A DNA stretch of 64,000 nt from Streptomyces showdoensis (GTDB lineage: Bacteria; Actinomycetota; Actinomycetes; Streptomycetales; Streptomycetaceae), in assembly GCF_039535475.1 (NCBI RefSeq), contig NZ_BAAAXG010000026.1:2971501-3035500 (forward strand). The letters are read 5' to 3'. Positions 51,286 to 61,242 of the stretch are shown here, one piece after another. Each line of letters begins with the position of its first letter. Position 1 is the first letter of the stretch. The translations under genes were made by a program, and so were the position numbers. Under the pieces are notes generated by a model, which saw nothing but the letters and a program-made list of their open reading frames with translations, did not search any database and was not told the origin of the DNA.

Positions 51286-52422
51286 GTGGCCACGGACTAC
51301 TACGCCGTACTCGGCGTACGCCGCGACGCGTCGCAGGACGAGATCAAGAAGGCCTTCCGCCGACTCGCCCGCGAGCTTCACCCGGACGTGAACCCGGACC
51401 CGAAGACCCAGGAGCGGTTCAAGGAGATCAACGCCGCTTACGAGGTGCTGTCGGACCCGCAGAAGAAGCAGGTCTACGACCTCGGCGGCGACCCGCTCTC
51501 CGCCTCGGGCGGCGGTGGCGCCGGCGGCTTCGGCGCGGGCGGCTTCGGGAACTTCTCGGACATCATGGACGCCTTCTTCGGGACGGCGTCCCAGCGCGGC
51601 CCGCGCTCGCGCACCCGGCGCGGCCAGGACGCGATGATCCGCCTGGAGATCACCCTCGACGAGGCCGCGTTCGGCACGACGAAGGACATCCAGGTCGACA
51701 CGGCCGTGGTCTGCACCACCTGCTCCGGGGAGGGCGCCGCGCCCGGCACCTCCGCGCAGACCTGTGACATGTGCCGCGGCCGCGGTGAGGTCTCCCAGGT
51801 CACCCGGTCCTTCCTCGGCCAGGTCATGACCTCCCGCCCCTGCCCGCAGTGCCAGGGCTTCGGCACCGTCGTCCCGACCCCGTGCCCCGAGTGCGCGGGC
51901 GACGGCCGGGTCCGCTCCCGCCGCACGCTCACGGTCAAGATCCCGGCCGGTGTCGACAACGGCACCCGGATCCAGCTGGCCGGCGAGGGCGAGGTCGGCC
52001 CCGGCGGCGGCCCCGCCGGCGACCTGTACGTCGAGATCCACGAGACCCCGCACGAGGTCTTCCAGCGGCGCGGCGACGACCTGCACTGCACGGTCACCAT
52101 CCCGATGACGGCCGCCGCGCTCGGCACGAAGGTGCAGCTCCAGACCCTGGACGGTCTCGAGGACGTCGACATCCGCCCGGGCACCCAGTCCGGCCAGTCG
52201 ATCCCGCTGCACGGCCGCGGCGTCACCCACCTGCGCGGCAACGGCCGGGGCGACCTGATCGTCCACGTCGAGGTGCAGACCCCGTCCAAGCTGGACCCGG
52301 AGCAGGAGCGCCTGCTCCGCGAGCTGGCCAAGCTGCGCGGCGAGGAGCGCCCGACGGGGCAGTTCCAGCCCGGGCAGCAGGGGCTGTTCTCGCGACTGAA
52401 GGACGCGTTCAACGGGCGCTGA
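51286..52422 (+). CDS. dnaJ: Chaperone DnaJ (type I, second streptomycete DnaJ)
   Basis: This is a co-chaperone that stimulates DnaK ATPase. The 378-residue protein begins with GTG directly after the hrcA stop. The J-domain has YYAVLGVRRDASQDEIKKA and HPD at 32-34. A Gly-rich linker (about 75-90) leads to four CxxCxGxG zinc repeats at 143, 160, 186 and 200. C-terminal substrate-binding domains follow. The hrcA-dnaJ pairing without grpE/dnaK marks the DnaJ2 locus of actinobacteria. Confidence 0.96.
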   Translation: MATDYYAVLGVRRDASQDEIKKAFRRLARELHPDVNPDPKTQERFKEINAAYEVLSDPQKKQVYDLGGDPLSASGGGGAGGFGAGGFGNFSDIMDAFFGTASQRGPRSRTRRGQDAMIRLEITLDEAAFGTTKDIQVDTAVVCTTCSGEGAAPGTSAQTCDMCRGRGEVSQVTRSFLGQVMTSRPCPQCQGFGTVVPTPCPECAGDGRVRSRRTLTVKIPAGVDNGTRIQLAGEGEVGPGGGPAGDLYVEIHETPHEVFQRRGDDLHCTVTIPMTAAALGTKVQLQTLDGLEDVDIRPGTQSGQSIPLHGRGVTHLRGNGRGDLIVHVEVQTPSKLDPEQERLLRELAKLRGEERPTGQFQPGQQGLFSRLKDAFNGR

Positions 52423-52441
52423 GCCCGGCTTCGTTCCGTCC

Positions 52442-52474
52442 GAGGGCGGTCCCGCAGCGTGCGGGGCCGCCCTC
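52442..52474 (+). terminator. Terminator after dnaJ
   Basis: GAGGGCGGTCCCGC pairs with GCGGGGCCGCCCTC (14 bp, one wobble) around AGCGT, 19 bases past the dnaJ stop. Beyond it, CTCCCGCGTACCCCCTC occurs twice (52472 and 52506). Confidence 0.85.
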
Positions 52475-52567
52475 CCGCGTACCCCCTCCCGGCGCCGTCG
52501 CGCCCCTCCCGCGTACCCCCTCGTCGGCCGATTCGGCGCGTCCGCGCGGGCATGGCACGATGCCTGC

Positions 52568-53647
52568 ATGTCCACCGCACTGAACGATCTCTTTCGTCAT
52601 CCGATCGTGCAGGCCCCCATGGCGGGTGGCGCCTCCTCTCCCGAGCTCGTCGGTGCCGTGTGCGAGGCGGGAGCCCTCGGGTTCCTGGCCGGCGGCTACA
52701 AGACCGCGGGCGGGCTGTACCAGGAGATCAAGCGGGTCCGCGGCCTCACCGCGCGGGCGTTCGGGGTCAACCTCTTCATGCCGCAGAGCGGACAGCCCGC
52801 CGACCCCGCCGCCGTCGAGGTCTACCGGCACCAGCTGGCCGGCGAGGCCGGCTGGTACGACACCGAGCTCGGCGACCCCGACCAGGGCCGCGACGACGGG
52901 TACGAGGCCAAGCTGGCGATCCTCCTGGACGACCCGGTGCCGGTGGTCTCCTTCACCTTCGGCTGTCCCGACCGCGACGCGCTCGACGCCTTCGCCCGGG
53001 TCGGTACGTTCACGATCGTCACCGTCACCTCCGCCGAGGAGGCCCGCACCGCCCAGCGCGCCGGGGCCGACGCCCTGTGCGTGCAGGGCACCGAGGCGGG
53101 CGGGCACCAGGGCACCCACCGCGACGACCCGGCCGACGGGCCGTCCGCCGGCAGCGGCGGCGGGCTGCTCGCGCTGCTCACCGAGGTGCGCGAGAGCGTC
53201 CGGCTGCCGATCGTCGCCACCGGCGGGATCATGCGCGGCCGCCAGATCGCCGCCGTCCTCGCCGCCGGCGCCGACGCCGCCCAGCTGGGCACCGCCTTCC
53301 TGCCCTGCCCCGAGTCCGGCGCGGACCCGCTGCACAAGCGGGCCCTGACCGACCCGCTGTTCACCCGCACCGAACTCACCCGGGCCTTCTCGGGCCGCCC
53401 GGCCCGCGGCCTGGTCAACCGCTTCATGCGCGAGCACGGGCCGTACGCCCCCGCCGCCTACCCCGAGGTCCACCACCTCACCGCCCCGCTGCGCAAGGCC
53501 GCCGCGACCGCCGGCGACCCGCAGGGCATGGCCCTGTGGGCCGGGCAGGGCCACCGCCTGGCCCGGGACCTCCCGGCCGGCCGGCTCGTCGAGGTCCTCG
53601 CCGAAGAACTCCACACCGCCCTCGCAAGCTCCAGGAGCGCCTCGTGA
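52568..53647 (+). CDS. Nitronate monooxygenase (FMN-dependent, 2-nitropropane dioxygenase family)
   Basis: The 359-residue TIM-barrel protein begins FRHPIVQAPMAGGASSPELV and has GFLAGGYKT, FGVNLFMPQ, VVSFTFGCP and CVQGTEAGGHQGTH (catalytic His region). VATGGIMRGRQIAAVLAAGADAAQLGTAFL gives the FMN-phosphate site. It detoxifies propionate-3-nitronate or similar nitronates. CACGAT lies six bases before the ATG. The stop overlaps the rsmE start by four bases (GTGA), so the two are coupled. Confidence 0.92.
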   Translation: MSTALNDLFRHPIVQAPMAGGASSPELVGAVCEAGALGFLAGGYKTAGGLYQEIKRVRGLTARAFGVNLFMPQSGQPADPAAVEVYRHQLAGEAGWYDTELGDPDQGRDDGYEAKLAILLDDPVPVVSFTFGCPDRDALDAFARVGTFTIVTVTSAEEARTAQRAGADALCVQGTEAGGHQGTHRDDPADGPSAGSGGGLLALLTEVRESVRLPIVATGGIMRGRQIAAVLAAGADAAQLGTAFLPCPESGADPLHKRALTDPLFTRTELTRAFSGRPARGLVNRFMREHGPYAPAAYPEVHHLTAPLRKAAATAGDPQGMALWAGQGHRLARDLPAGRLVEVLAEELHTALASSRSAS

Positions 53648-54387
53648 CCGCACCCGTCTTCGTCGTCGACACCGTCCCCCCGCCGGGCGGTTTCCTCCTC
53701 GACGGGCCCGAGGGCCGCCACGCGGTGTCCGTGAAGCGGCTGCGCGCGGGCGAGGAGCTGGTGCTGACCGACGGGAACGGCGCCTGGGCCGCGTGCACGG
53801 TCGCCGCCGCCGAGGGCAAGGACCAGCTGACCGTCGAGGTCACCGCCGTCCACGAGGACCCGGCGCCCGCGCCCCGCATCACCGTCGTCCAGGCCCTCCC
53901 CAAGGGCGACCGCGGCGAGCTGGCCGTCGAGACCATGACGGAGACCGGCGTGGACGCGATCGTGCCGTGGGCCGCGTCCCGCTGCATCACCCAGTGGAAG
54001 GGCGAGCGCGGGCTCAAGGCCCTCGCCAAGTGGCGGGCGACGGCCCGCGAGTCCGGCAAGCAGTCCCGCCGCACCCGCTTCCCCGAGGTCGCCGACGCGA
54101 TGAGCGGCAAGCAGGTCGCCGCCCTCCTCGCCGGCGCGGACTTCGCGGCCGTGCTGCACGAGGACAGGGAGCACCCGAGCGGGGCGCTCGCCACCGCCGA
54201 ACTCCCCGCGCGGGGCGAGATCGTGCTCGTCGTCGGGCCCGAAGGGGGCGTGTCGCCGGAGGAGTTGGCGCTCTTCGAGGAGGCCGGCGCCAAGCCGTAC
54301 CGCCTCGGCCACAGCGTGCTGCGCACCTCCACCGCGGGCACGGCGGCGGCCGCGCTCGTGCTGGGCCGCACCGGGCGCTGGTCGTAG
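53644..54387 (+). CDS. rsmE: 16S rRNA (uracil(1498)-N(3))-methyltransferase
   Basis: The 247-residue protein has an N-terminal PUA-like domain (GPEGRHAVSVKRLRAGEELVL) and a C-terminal SPOUT fold: VVQALPKGDRGELAVETMTETGV, RWRATARESGKQ-type region, VVGPEGGVSPEEL (SAM knot) and LGHSVLRTSTAGTAAAAL. This is the RsmE pattern for m3U1498. GTG start overlaps the previous stop. Confidence 0.93.
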   Translation: MTAPVFVVDTVPPPGGFLLDGPEGRHAVSVKRLRAGEELVLTDGNGAWAACTVAAAEGKDQLTVEVTAVHEDPAPAPRITVVQALPKGDRGELAVETMTETGVDAIVPWAASRCITQWKGERGLKALAKWRATARESGKQSRRTRFPEVADAMSGKQVAALLAGADFAAVLHEDREHPSGALATAELPARGEIVLVVGPEGGVSPEELALFEEAGAKPYRLGHSVLRTSTAGTAAAALVLGRTGRWS

Positions 54388-54490
54388 GGGCGACGTGACC
54401 TGCCGGACTCTTCCCGGCCCCGGCCCCGCCCCGGCGGGGTCCCGATAGCATGCGCGGGTACTGATCAACGGAGTCGAGGAGGACCGGGCC

Positions 54491-54850
54491 ATGGCCGGAG
54501 AGCCGCAGAGCGACTGCCTGTTCTGCAAGATCGTGGAAGGGGAGGTCCCGGCGACGATCGTGCGCGAGACGGAGACGACCGTCGCGTTCCGCGACATCAA
54601 CCCCCAGGCACCCACCCACGTCCTGGTCATCCCGCGCCTGCACTACCCGGACGCCGCCTCCCTCGCCGCCGCCGCGCCGACGGTCGCCGCGGACGTGCTG
54701 CGCGAGGCCGGCGAGGTCGCCGCGGAGGAGAAGATCGACGGCCACGGCTTCCGGATCGTGTTCAACACCGGCGCCGGCGCCGGCCAGACCGTCTTCCACG
54801 CCCACGCGCACGTCCTCGGCGGCCGCGGCCTCAACTGGCCCCCCGGATAG
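54491..54850 (+). CDS. HIT family nucleotide-binding protein
   Basis: The 119-residue protein has [33 protein letters not shown] and the histidine triad HAHAHVLGG (nucleophile in the middle), a branch-I HIT (HinT-like) hydrolase of AMP-linked substrates. GAGGAGG lies before the ATG, and TAGCAT at about 54447 may be the -10 box. It is followed after 14 bases by the RNase Z-like gene. Confidence 0.93.
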   Translation: MAGEPQSDCLFCKIVEGEVPATIVRETETTVAFRDINPQAPTHVLVIPRLHYPDAASLAAAAPTVAADVLREAGEVAAEEKIDGHGFRIVFNTGAGAGQTVFHAHAHVLGGRGLNWPPG

Positions 54851-54864
54851 GACCGGACGTCACC

Positions 54865-55767
54865 GTGTCCGTACGCGAACTGGTCGTCCTCGGCACCGCG
54901 AGCCAGGTGCCGACCCGGCACCGCAACCACAACGGCTACCTGCTGCGCTGGGACGGGCAGGGCATCCTCTTCGACCCCGGCGAGGGCACCCAGCGGCAGA
55001 TGCTGAGGGCCGGGGTCGCGGCGCACGACCTCGACCGGATCTGCGTCACGCACTTCCACGGCGACCACTCGCTCGGCCTGGCCGGGGTGATCCAGCGGAT
55101 CAACCTCGACCAGGTCCCGCACCCGGTCACCGCGCACTACCCGGCGAGCGGGCAGCGCTTCTTCGAGCGGCTGCGGTACGCCACGGCCTACCGCGAGACC
55201 GTACGGCTGAGCGAGGCGCCGGTCGACGCCGACGGGCCGCTCGCGGTCACCGGGGCGTACACCCTCGACGCCCGGCTGCTCTCCCACCCCGTGGAGTCCT
55301 ACGGCTACCGGCTCACCGAGCCGGACGGCCGCCGCATCCTGCCCGAGCGGCTCGCCGCGCACGGCATCAAGGGCCCCGACGTCGGCCGGATCCAGCGCGA
55401 GGGGGTGCTGGACGGCGTGACCCTCGACGAGGTGAGCGAGGTCCGGCGCGGCCAGCGCTTCGCCTTCGTGATGGACACCCGGCTGTGCGACGGGGTGTAC
55501 GCGCTCGCCGAGGGCGCCGACATGCTCGTCATCGAGTCGACCTTCCTCGACGAGGACGTCCGGCTCGCCACCGACCACGGGCACCTGACGGCCGGCCAGG
55601 CCGCGGCGGTCGCCCGGGACGCGGGCGTGCGCCATCTCGTCCTGACCCACTTCTCGCAGCGGTACTCCGATCCCGCGGAGTTCGAGCGGCAGGCGCGGGC
55701 GGCCGGGTTCGAGGGCGAGCTGAGCATCGCCCAGGACCTGATGCGGATCCCCGTACCCAAGCGCTAG
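54865..55767 (+). CDS. rnz: Ribonuclease Z-like MBL-fold protein
   Basis: The 300-residue protein has [32 protein letters not shown] and [17 protein letters not shown] (HFHGDH at 63-68), the tRNase Z signature. Then come [30 protein letters not shown] and [10 protein letters not shown]. tRNase Z trims tRNA 3' ends where CCA is not encoded, which fits the CCA-less tRNA genes in this window. Start GTG 54865. Confidence 0.92.
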   Translation: MSVRELVVLGTASQVPTRHRNHNGYLLRWDGQGILFDPGEGTQRQMLRAGVAAHDLDRICVTHFHGDHSLGLAGVIQRINLDQVPHPVTAHYPASGQRFFERLRYATAYRETVRLSEAPVDADGPLAVTGAYTLDARLLSHPVESYGYRLTEPDGRRILPERLAAHGIKGPDVGRIQREGVLDGVTLDEVSEVRRGQRFAFVMDTRLCDGVYALAEGADMLVIESTFLDEDVRLATDHGHLTAGQAAAVARDAGVRHLVLTHFSQRYSDPAEFERQARAAGFEGELSIAQDLMRIPVPKR

Positions 55768-55786
55768 ACCAGAAAGCACCAGCACC

Positions 55787-56782
55787 ATGCCCGTACCCAA
55801 GGCCGAACTGCACCTCCACATCGAGGGGACCCTCGAACCCGAGCTGGCCTTCGCCCTCGCCGCGCGCAACGGCGTCACCCTGCCGTACGCGGACACCGAG
55901 GCCCTGCGCGAGGCCTACCGCTTCAGCGACCTGCAGTCCTTCCTGGACCTGTACTACGGCCTGATGGCGGTCCTGCGCACCGCCGAGGACTTCACCGAGC
56001 TCGCCGACGCCTACCTCGCGCGGGCCGGGGAGCAGGGCGTGCGGCACGCCGAGATCTTCTTCGACCCGCAGGCGCACACGGCCCGCGGGGTCCCGTTCGG
56101 GGTCGTGGTGGAGGGGCTCTGCGCCGCCCTCGACCGTGCGGAGGAGCGGTACGGGATCTCCACCCGGCTGATCATGTGCTTCCTGCGCGACGAGTCGGCC
56201 GAGTCCGCGATGGCGACCCTGGAGGCCGCGAAGCCGTACCTCGGCCGGATCACGGGGGTGGGCCTCGACTCGGCGGAGGTCGGTCACCCGCCGGCGAAGT
56301 TCCGCGAGGTGTACGAGGAGGCCGCCCGGCTCGGTCTGCGCCGGGTCGCGCACGCGGGAGAGGAGGGTCCGGCGGCGTACGTCCGCGAGGCGCTGGACGT
56401 CCTCGGCGTGGAGCGGATCGACCACGGGCTGCGCTGCCTGGAGGACCCCGAGCTGGTCGAGCGGCTGGCGCGGGAGCGGGTGCCGCTGACGCTCTGCCCG
56501 CTGTCCAACGTGCGGCTGCGGGCGATCGACGCCATCGGGGACCACCCGCTGCGGACGATGCTGGCGGCCGGGCTCGTGGCGACGGTCAACTCCGACGACC
56601 CCGCGTACTTCGGGGGCTACGTGGAGGACAACTTCGACGCGGTGCGGGACGCGCTGGGGCTGGGCGAGGAGGAGCTGCGGACCCTGGCGCGGAACTCGTT
56701 CCTGGCGGCGTTCCTGGAGGACGACGAGGAGTTGCGGGGGCGGTATCTCGCGGAGGTCGAGGCGTACGGGTTCGGGGCGTAG
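55787..56782 (+). CDS. Adenine deaminase-like member of the adenosine deaminase family
   Basis: The 331-residue TIM-barrel amidohydrolase begins MPVPKAELHLHIEGTLEPEL (metal His pair). It has FLDLYYGLMAVLRTAEDF, FDPQAHTARGVPFGVV, VGLDSAEVGHPPAKF, RVAHAGEEGP, ERIDHGLRCL and ATVNSDDPAYFGGYV. The H-L-H-x-E-G-T, D-S-x-E-V-G-H-P-P and S-D-D-P-A-Y-F-G-G spellings match bacterial adenine deaminases (Pa0148 type) better than classical adenosine deaminases. Annotation pipelines usually label it adenosine deaminase. Substrate should be treated as likely adenine. Confidence 0.85.
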   Translation: MPVPKAELHLHIEGTLEPELAFALAARNGVTLPYADTEALREAYRFSDLQSFLDLYYGLMAVLRTAEDFTELADAYLARAGEQGVRHAEIFFDPQAHTARGVPFGVVVEGLCAALDRAEERYGISTRLIMCFLRDESAESAMATLEAAKPYLGRITGVGLDSAEVGHPPAKFREVYEEAARLGLRRVAHAGEEGPAAYVREALDVLGVERIDHGLRCLEDPELVERLARERVPLTLCPLSNVRLRAIDAIGDHPLRTMLAAGLVATVNSDDPAYFGGYVEDNFDAVRDALGLGEEELRTLARNSFLAAFLEDDEELRGRYLAEVEAYGFGA

Positions 56783-56882
56783 GCGGGGCGTAGGCGGGGC
56801 GTCGGGATCGGCCGGACGGGGGCGCCCGCGGCGGGCTCTCCCCGCCCGCCCCTTCCCGGACCGGGGCTCCGCCCAGGACCCC

Positions 56883-56935
56883 GCGCCTCGAACACCGGCG
56901 GGGCCGGATGCGCCTCACACGCCTGCGGGGCTGGG
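56883..56935. repeat. Two tandem copies of a streptomycete dispersed intergenic repeat
   Basis: Copies at 56883-56908 and 56910-56935 share GCGCCTC, an A-C core and GCGGGGC(C/T)GG. The left flank GGACCGGGGCTCCGCCC (56858-56874) completes the familiar streptomycete intergenic element. The second copy runs into the MFS gene and supplies its stop codon. Confidence 0.7.
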
Positions 56936-58117
56936 TTTCGGGACGGCGACGACCTCCCGCCCGGGAGCCGGCACCGGCAGCGCCGGGCGGCCCGCCGCGT
57001 GCCGGGCCACCGCCGTCATGGGGGCCGCCACGGCGAGGAGCAGGGCGCACAGGGCCAGGCCCATGCCGGGGTAGCCGGCCGTCTCCGCGAGGAGGCTGCC
57101 GGTGACGGGGCCGCAGGCCACGCCGAGGGAGGAGGCCGAGCCGACCAGGACGGCCCAGCGGCCGCGCGGGTCGAGGGAGGCGGCGAGGCCGAGCAGGTAG
57201 GACAGGACGACCGGGTAGACCGCGTTCCACAGGATCTCGCCGGTCGCGAAGGCGTACGGGCCCTCGGCCGCCGAGCTGAGCAGCACGCACAGGGCGATGA
57301 CGGCCGTGCCGGCGCCGATGGTGAGCGCGCGGCCGAGGCGTCGGCCGAGAGCCCCGGCCACGGTCACGCCGGCCAGGCCGGCGCCGAGGGCGACGGCGAA
57401 GACCAGCCCGAGGGCGACCTCGGAGAGGCCCGCCTGGGTGAGGCCGATGCGGCCGCTGACGCCCCAGAGCGCGTTCTGCGCCATCGACCAGCAGAGGATC
57501 GAGCCCGCGAGCACGGCTCCGGCGCGGGGGTACGGCAAGGGCGCCGAGGCGGGCGCGAGCGGGGTGCTCGTGGCCGGGGCGGCCGGCCCGGACAGCCGTC
57601 CCGTCACCGGCCACACCAGTGCCGCGGCCACCGCTATGGCCGCGAAGGGCAGCATGTGGCCGCCGCCCAGGTGCGGCAGCGTCAGGTAGAGGGCGCCCGC
57701 CGTCGCGGAGACGGTGAGGAGGCCCAGGGTGGCCGCGCGGTGGGGGTCGGGGCGGCCGGCGATGCCCGCCGCGGCGACGGCGGTCGCGGTGCCGGAGCCG
57801 AAGCCGCCGAGGACCGCGCCCGCCACGACCGGCGGCACCGTGCCGCTCGCGGCGGCCGTCCCGTACCCCAGGACCATGGCGAGCAGGCCGAGGCGGGCGG
57901 CCCGGCGGGGGCCGATCCGTTCCACGCGGGAGGCCAGGGTGAAGCCGGCGCCGGCGGAGCCGAGCAGCAGGATCGAGCCGATCAGACCGGCTTGGGCGGT
58001 ACTGAGGGCGAGCCCGGCGGAGAGCCTGCCGACGACCGTCGGCAGCAGGTACGGGGCGAGGTATCCGGCCGTGAAAAGGGCGACGAGGGCCCCCAGGGCA
58101 CGCGGGCGCGCGGGCAT
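56915..58117 (-). CDS. MFS transporter
   Basis: The 400-residue protein starts MPARPRALGALVALF at ATG 58115-58117 with GGAACG upstream. About 12 membrane helices; FTAGYLAPYLLPTVVGRL opens the first, FTLASRVERIGPRRAARLG is the loop 2-3 motif, and FGSGTATAVAAAG follows. A C-terminal tail of about 20 residues ends KPSPAGV, encoded by a repeat element. Substrate unknown. It is divergent from a PfkB kinase gene; no functional link can be shown. Confidence 0.83.
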   Translation of the reverse strand: MPARPRALGALVALFTAGYLAPYLLPTVVGRLSAGLALSTAQAGLIGSILLLGSAGAGFTLASRVERIGPRRAARLGLLAMVLGYGTAAASGTVPPVVAGAVLGGFGSGTATAVAAAGIAGRPDPHRAATLGLLTVSATAGALYLTLPHLGGGHMLPFAAIAVAAALVWPVTGRLSGPAAPATSTPLAPASAPLPYPRAGAVLAGSILCWSMAQNALWGVSGRIGLTQAGLSEVALGLVFAVALGAGLAGVTVAGALGRRLGRALTIGAGTAVIALCVLLSSAAEGPYAFATGEILWNAVYPVVLSYLLGLAASLDPRGRWAVLVGSASSLGVACGPVTGSLLAETAGYPGMGLALCALLLAVAAPMTAVARHAAGRPALPVPAPGREVVAVPKPSPAGV

Positions 58118-58185
58118 GGGCGTTCCAGGGACTGAACGGGGAAATGAGATGGCGCCCGGTGATCCACGGGGTCGCGGCACCATGT

Positions 58186-58284
58186 GTATCAAGCATCCGA
58201 GTGGGCGGAGAAGGCGTTGTCCCCCGATTGGATCTGTGAGACGGGTCACGATCGGTTTGGACTGGGATTCGATGGGTATCAAGC
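58186..58284. repeat. Direct repeat in the MFS/PfkB divergent region
   Basis: GTATCAAGC occurs at 58186-58194 and 58276-58284, 90 bases apart, in the 270-base gap between the divergent MFS and kinase genes. The gap has lower G+C than its surroundings and holds no gene I can support; it probably carries both promoters. Confidence 0.45.
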
Positions 58285-58387
58285 GGCGACCTCGTTGCGT
58301 CACCCCTGCCCCGCCACCCCCTTCGGGCACACTGTCCGGATCAGCACCAGGGTGCCGATCCGCCGCACCACGACCGGGGAGCCTGCC

Positions 58388-59500
58388 GTGACCGAACGCG
58401 ACACCGACGTCGACCCGCTGGTCCGGCTGCGCGAGCCGACCGACCCGGACTGCGACGTCTTCCTCACGGGCACGGTCTTCCTCGACATCATCTTCACCGG
58501 CCTCGACAGCGCCCCCGTGCGCGGCACCGAGTCCTGGGCCCGGGGGATGGGGTCGAGCCCCGGCGGCGTCGCCAACATGGCCACCGCGCTCGCCCGGCTG
58601 GGGCTGCGCACCTCGCTCGCCGCCGCGTTCGGCGACGACCACTACGGCGAGTACTGCTGGGACGCCCTGGAGCAGGGCGAGGGGATCGACCTCTCGCTGT
58701 CGCGGACCGTGCCCGGCTGGCACTCGCCGGTCACCGTCTCCATGGCGTACGAGGGCGAGCGCACCATGGTGTCCCACGGGCACGCCGCCCCGCCGCTCGA
58801 CGGCTCCCTGCCGGCCTACCCCACGCACGCCTACCCGCCGCACGCCCGCGCCGCCGTCGCCTCCCTGGTGCCCGGCCGCAGCGAGGAGTGGGTGGCCCGG
58901 GCCGCCCGCGGCGGCGCCAAGGTCTTCGCCGACGTCGGGTGGGACGACACGGGCCGGTGGGACCTGGCGGGCCTCGCCGACCTGGAGCACTGCGAGGCCT
59001 TCCTGCCCAACGCGGCCGAGGCGATGCGCTACACCCGCACCGACTGCCCGCGCGCCGCCGCCCGGGCCCTCGCCGACAAGGTGCGGTACGCCGTCGTCAC
59101 GCTGGGCTCCGAGGGGGCCTACGCCGTGGACGGGGCCACCGGCGAGACCGCCGAGGTGCCCGCGATCCAGGTGGCCGCGCTCGACCCGACCGGCGCCGGG
59201 GACGTCTTCGTCGCCGGCTTCGTCACCGGCACCCTGGCCGGCTGGCCGCTCGCCGACCGGCTCGCCTTCGCCGGGCTGACCGCCGCGCTGTCCGTGCAGG
59301 AGTTCGGCGGCTCGCTCTCGGCGCCCACCTGGGGCGAGATCGCCGCCTGGTGGCAGACCGTCCAGGGCCACGAGGGCCAGGACCCGGAGGCGCTGCGCAG
59401 CCGCTACGCCTTCCTGGAGCGGTTGCTGCCGGTCCCGGACCGCGCCTGGCCGCTGCGCCGCGCGGTGCCCACCATCGGTTTCCGGGCCGCGGCCTCCTAG
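58388..59500 (+). CDS. PfkB family carbohydrate kinase
   Basis: The 370-residue protein starts at GTG 58388 with GGGGAG upstream. CDVFLTGTVFLDIIFTGL and SSPGGVANMATALARLGL (N-terminal PfkB GG motif) precede GDDHYGEYC. The catalytic ALDPTGAGDVFVAGFVTG (anion hole and catalytic Asp) follows near 280. Sugar or nucleoside substrate is not evident. The N-terminal 25 residues are acidic and variable. Confidence 0.88.
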   Translation: MTERDTDVDPLVRLREPTDPDCDVFLTGTVFLDIIFTGLDSAPVRGTESWARGMGSSPGGVANMATALARLGLRTSLAAAFGDDHYGEYCWDALEQGEGIDLSLSRTVPGWHSPVTVSMAYEGERTMVSHGHAAPPLDGSLPAYPTHAYPPHARAAVASLVPGRSEEWVARAARGGAKVFADVGWDDTGRWDLAGLADLEHCEAFLPNAAEAMRYTRTDCPRAAARALADKVRYAVVTLGSEGAYAVDGATGETAEVPAIQVAALDPTGAGDVFVAGFVTGTLAGWPLADRLAFAGLTAALSVQEFGGSLSAPTWGEIAAWWQTVQGHEGQDPEALRSRYAFLERLLPVPDRAWPLRRAVPTIGFRAAAS

Positions 59501-59636
59501 GACGGGAGCCCGGGAAGGCGCCCGCCGTAAACCGCTTCGGGGTTGTCCGTACCGAGTCGTAGGCTTGGTACCCGAGAGGTTGTCGAGCAGCGAGAACCCT
59601 GCAACGGGAGGTATGCGCAGGCCTCAGTGCCGGCCC

Positions 59637-60722
<1,086 letters not shown>

Positions 60723-60734
60723 AAACAGCAGCAC

Positions 60735-61232
60735 ATGTCGATCGACGTCAACAACGAGTCCGGAACCGAGGTCGACGAGCAGGCGATCCTCGACATCGCC
60801 CGCTACGCGCTCGCCCGCATGCGGATCCACCCGCTCTCCGAGCTCTCGGTGATCGTGGTGGACGCCGACGCGATGGAGCAGCTCCACATCCAGTGGATGG
60901 ACCTCCCGGGCCCGACGGACGTCATGTCCTTCCCGATGGACGAGCTCCGGCCGCCCCAGAAGGACGACGAGGAGCCCCCGCAGGGGCTCCTCGGCGACAT
61001 CGTGCTCTGCCCCGAGGTCGCCACCCAGCAGGGCAAGGACGCCCCGACGCAGCACTCCATGGACGAGGAGCTCCAGCTCCTCACCGTCCACGGGGTGCTG
61101 CACCTGCTGGGCTACGACCACGAGGAGCCGGACGAGAAGGCCGAGATGTTCGGTCTCCAGGCCGCCATCGTGGACGGCTGGCGCGCGGAGAAGGGCCTGA
61201 CCGGCCCGTCCCCGGCCCCCACCGTCTCCTGA
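60735..61232 (+). CDS. ybeY: Endoribonuclease YbeY (rRNA maturation)
   Basis: The 165-residue zinc-dependent RNase acts in 16S 3' end maturation and ribosome quality control. [11 protein letters not shown] (HxxxHxxxxxH zinc site) near 120 and [11 protein letters not shown] near 55 are diagnostic. An acidic insert (about 65-80, [12 protein letters not shown]) is typical of actinobacterial versions. It lies between phoH and a CBS-domain protein in one operon. Confidence 0.94.
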   Translation: MSIDVNNESGTEVDEQAILDIARYALARMRIHPLSELSVIVVDADAMEQLHIQWMDLPGPTDVMSFPMDELRPPQKDDEEPPQGLLGDIVLCPEVATQQGKDAPTQHSMDEELQLLTVHGVLHLLGYDHEEPDEKAEMFGLQAAIVDGWRAEKGLTGPSPAPTVS

Positions 61233-61242
61233 GCGGGCGGCC

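Noticed and set aside
58120..59371. Upstream extension of the MFS frame over the PfkB gene
   Set aside because: Translation of the extension is antisense to the kinase, and the helix-1 start at 58117 has a ribosome site.
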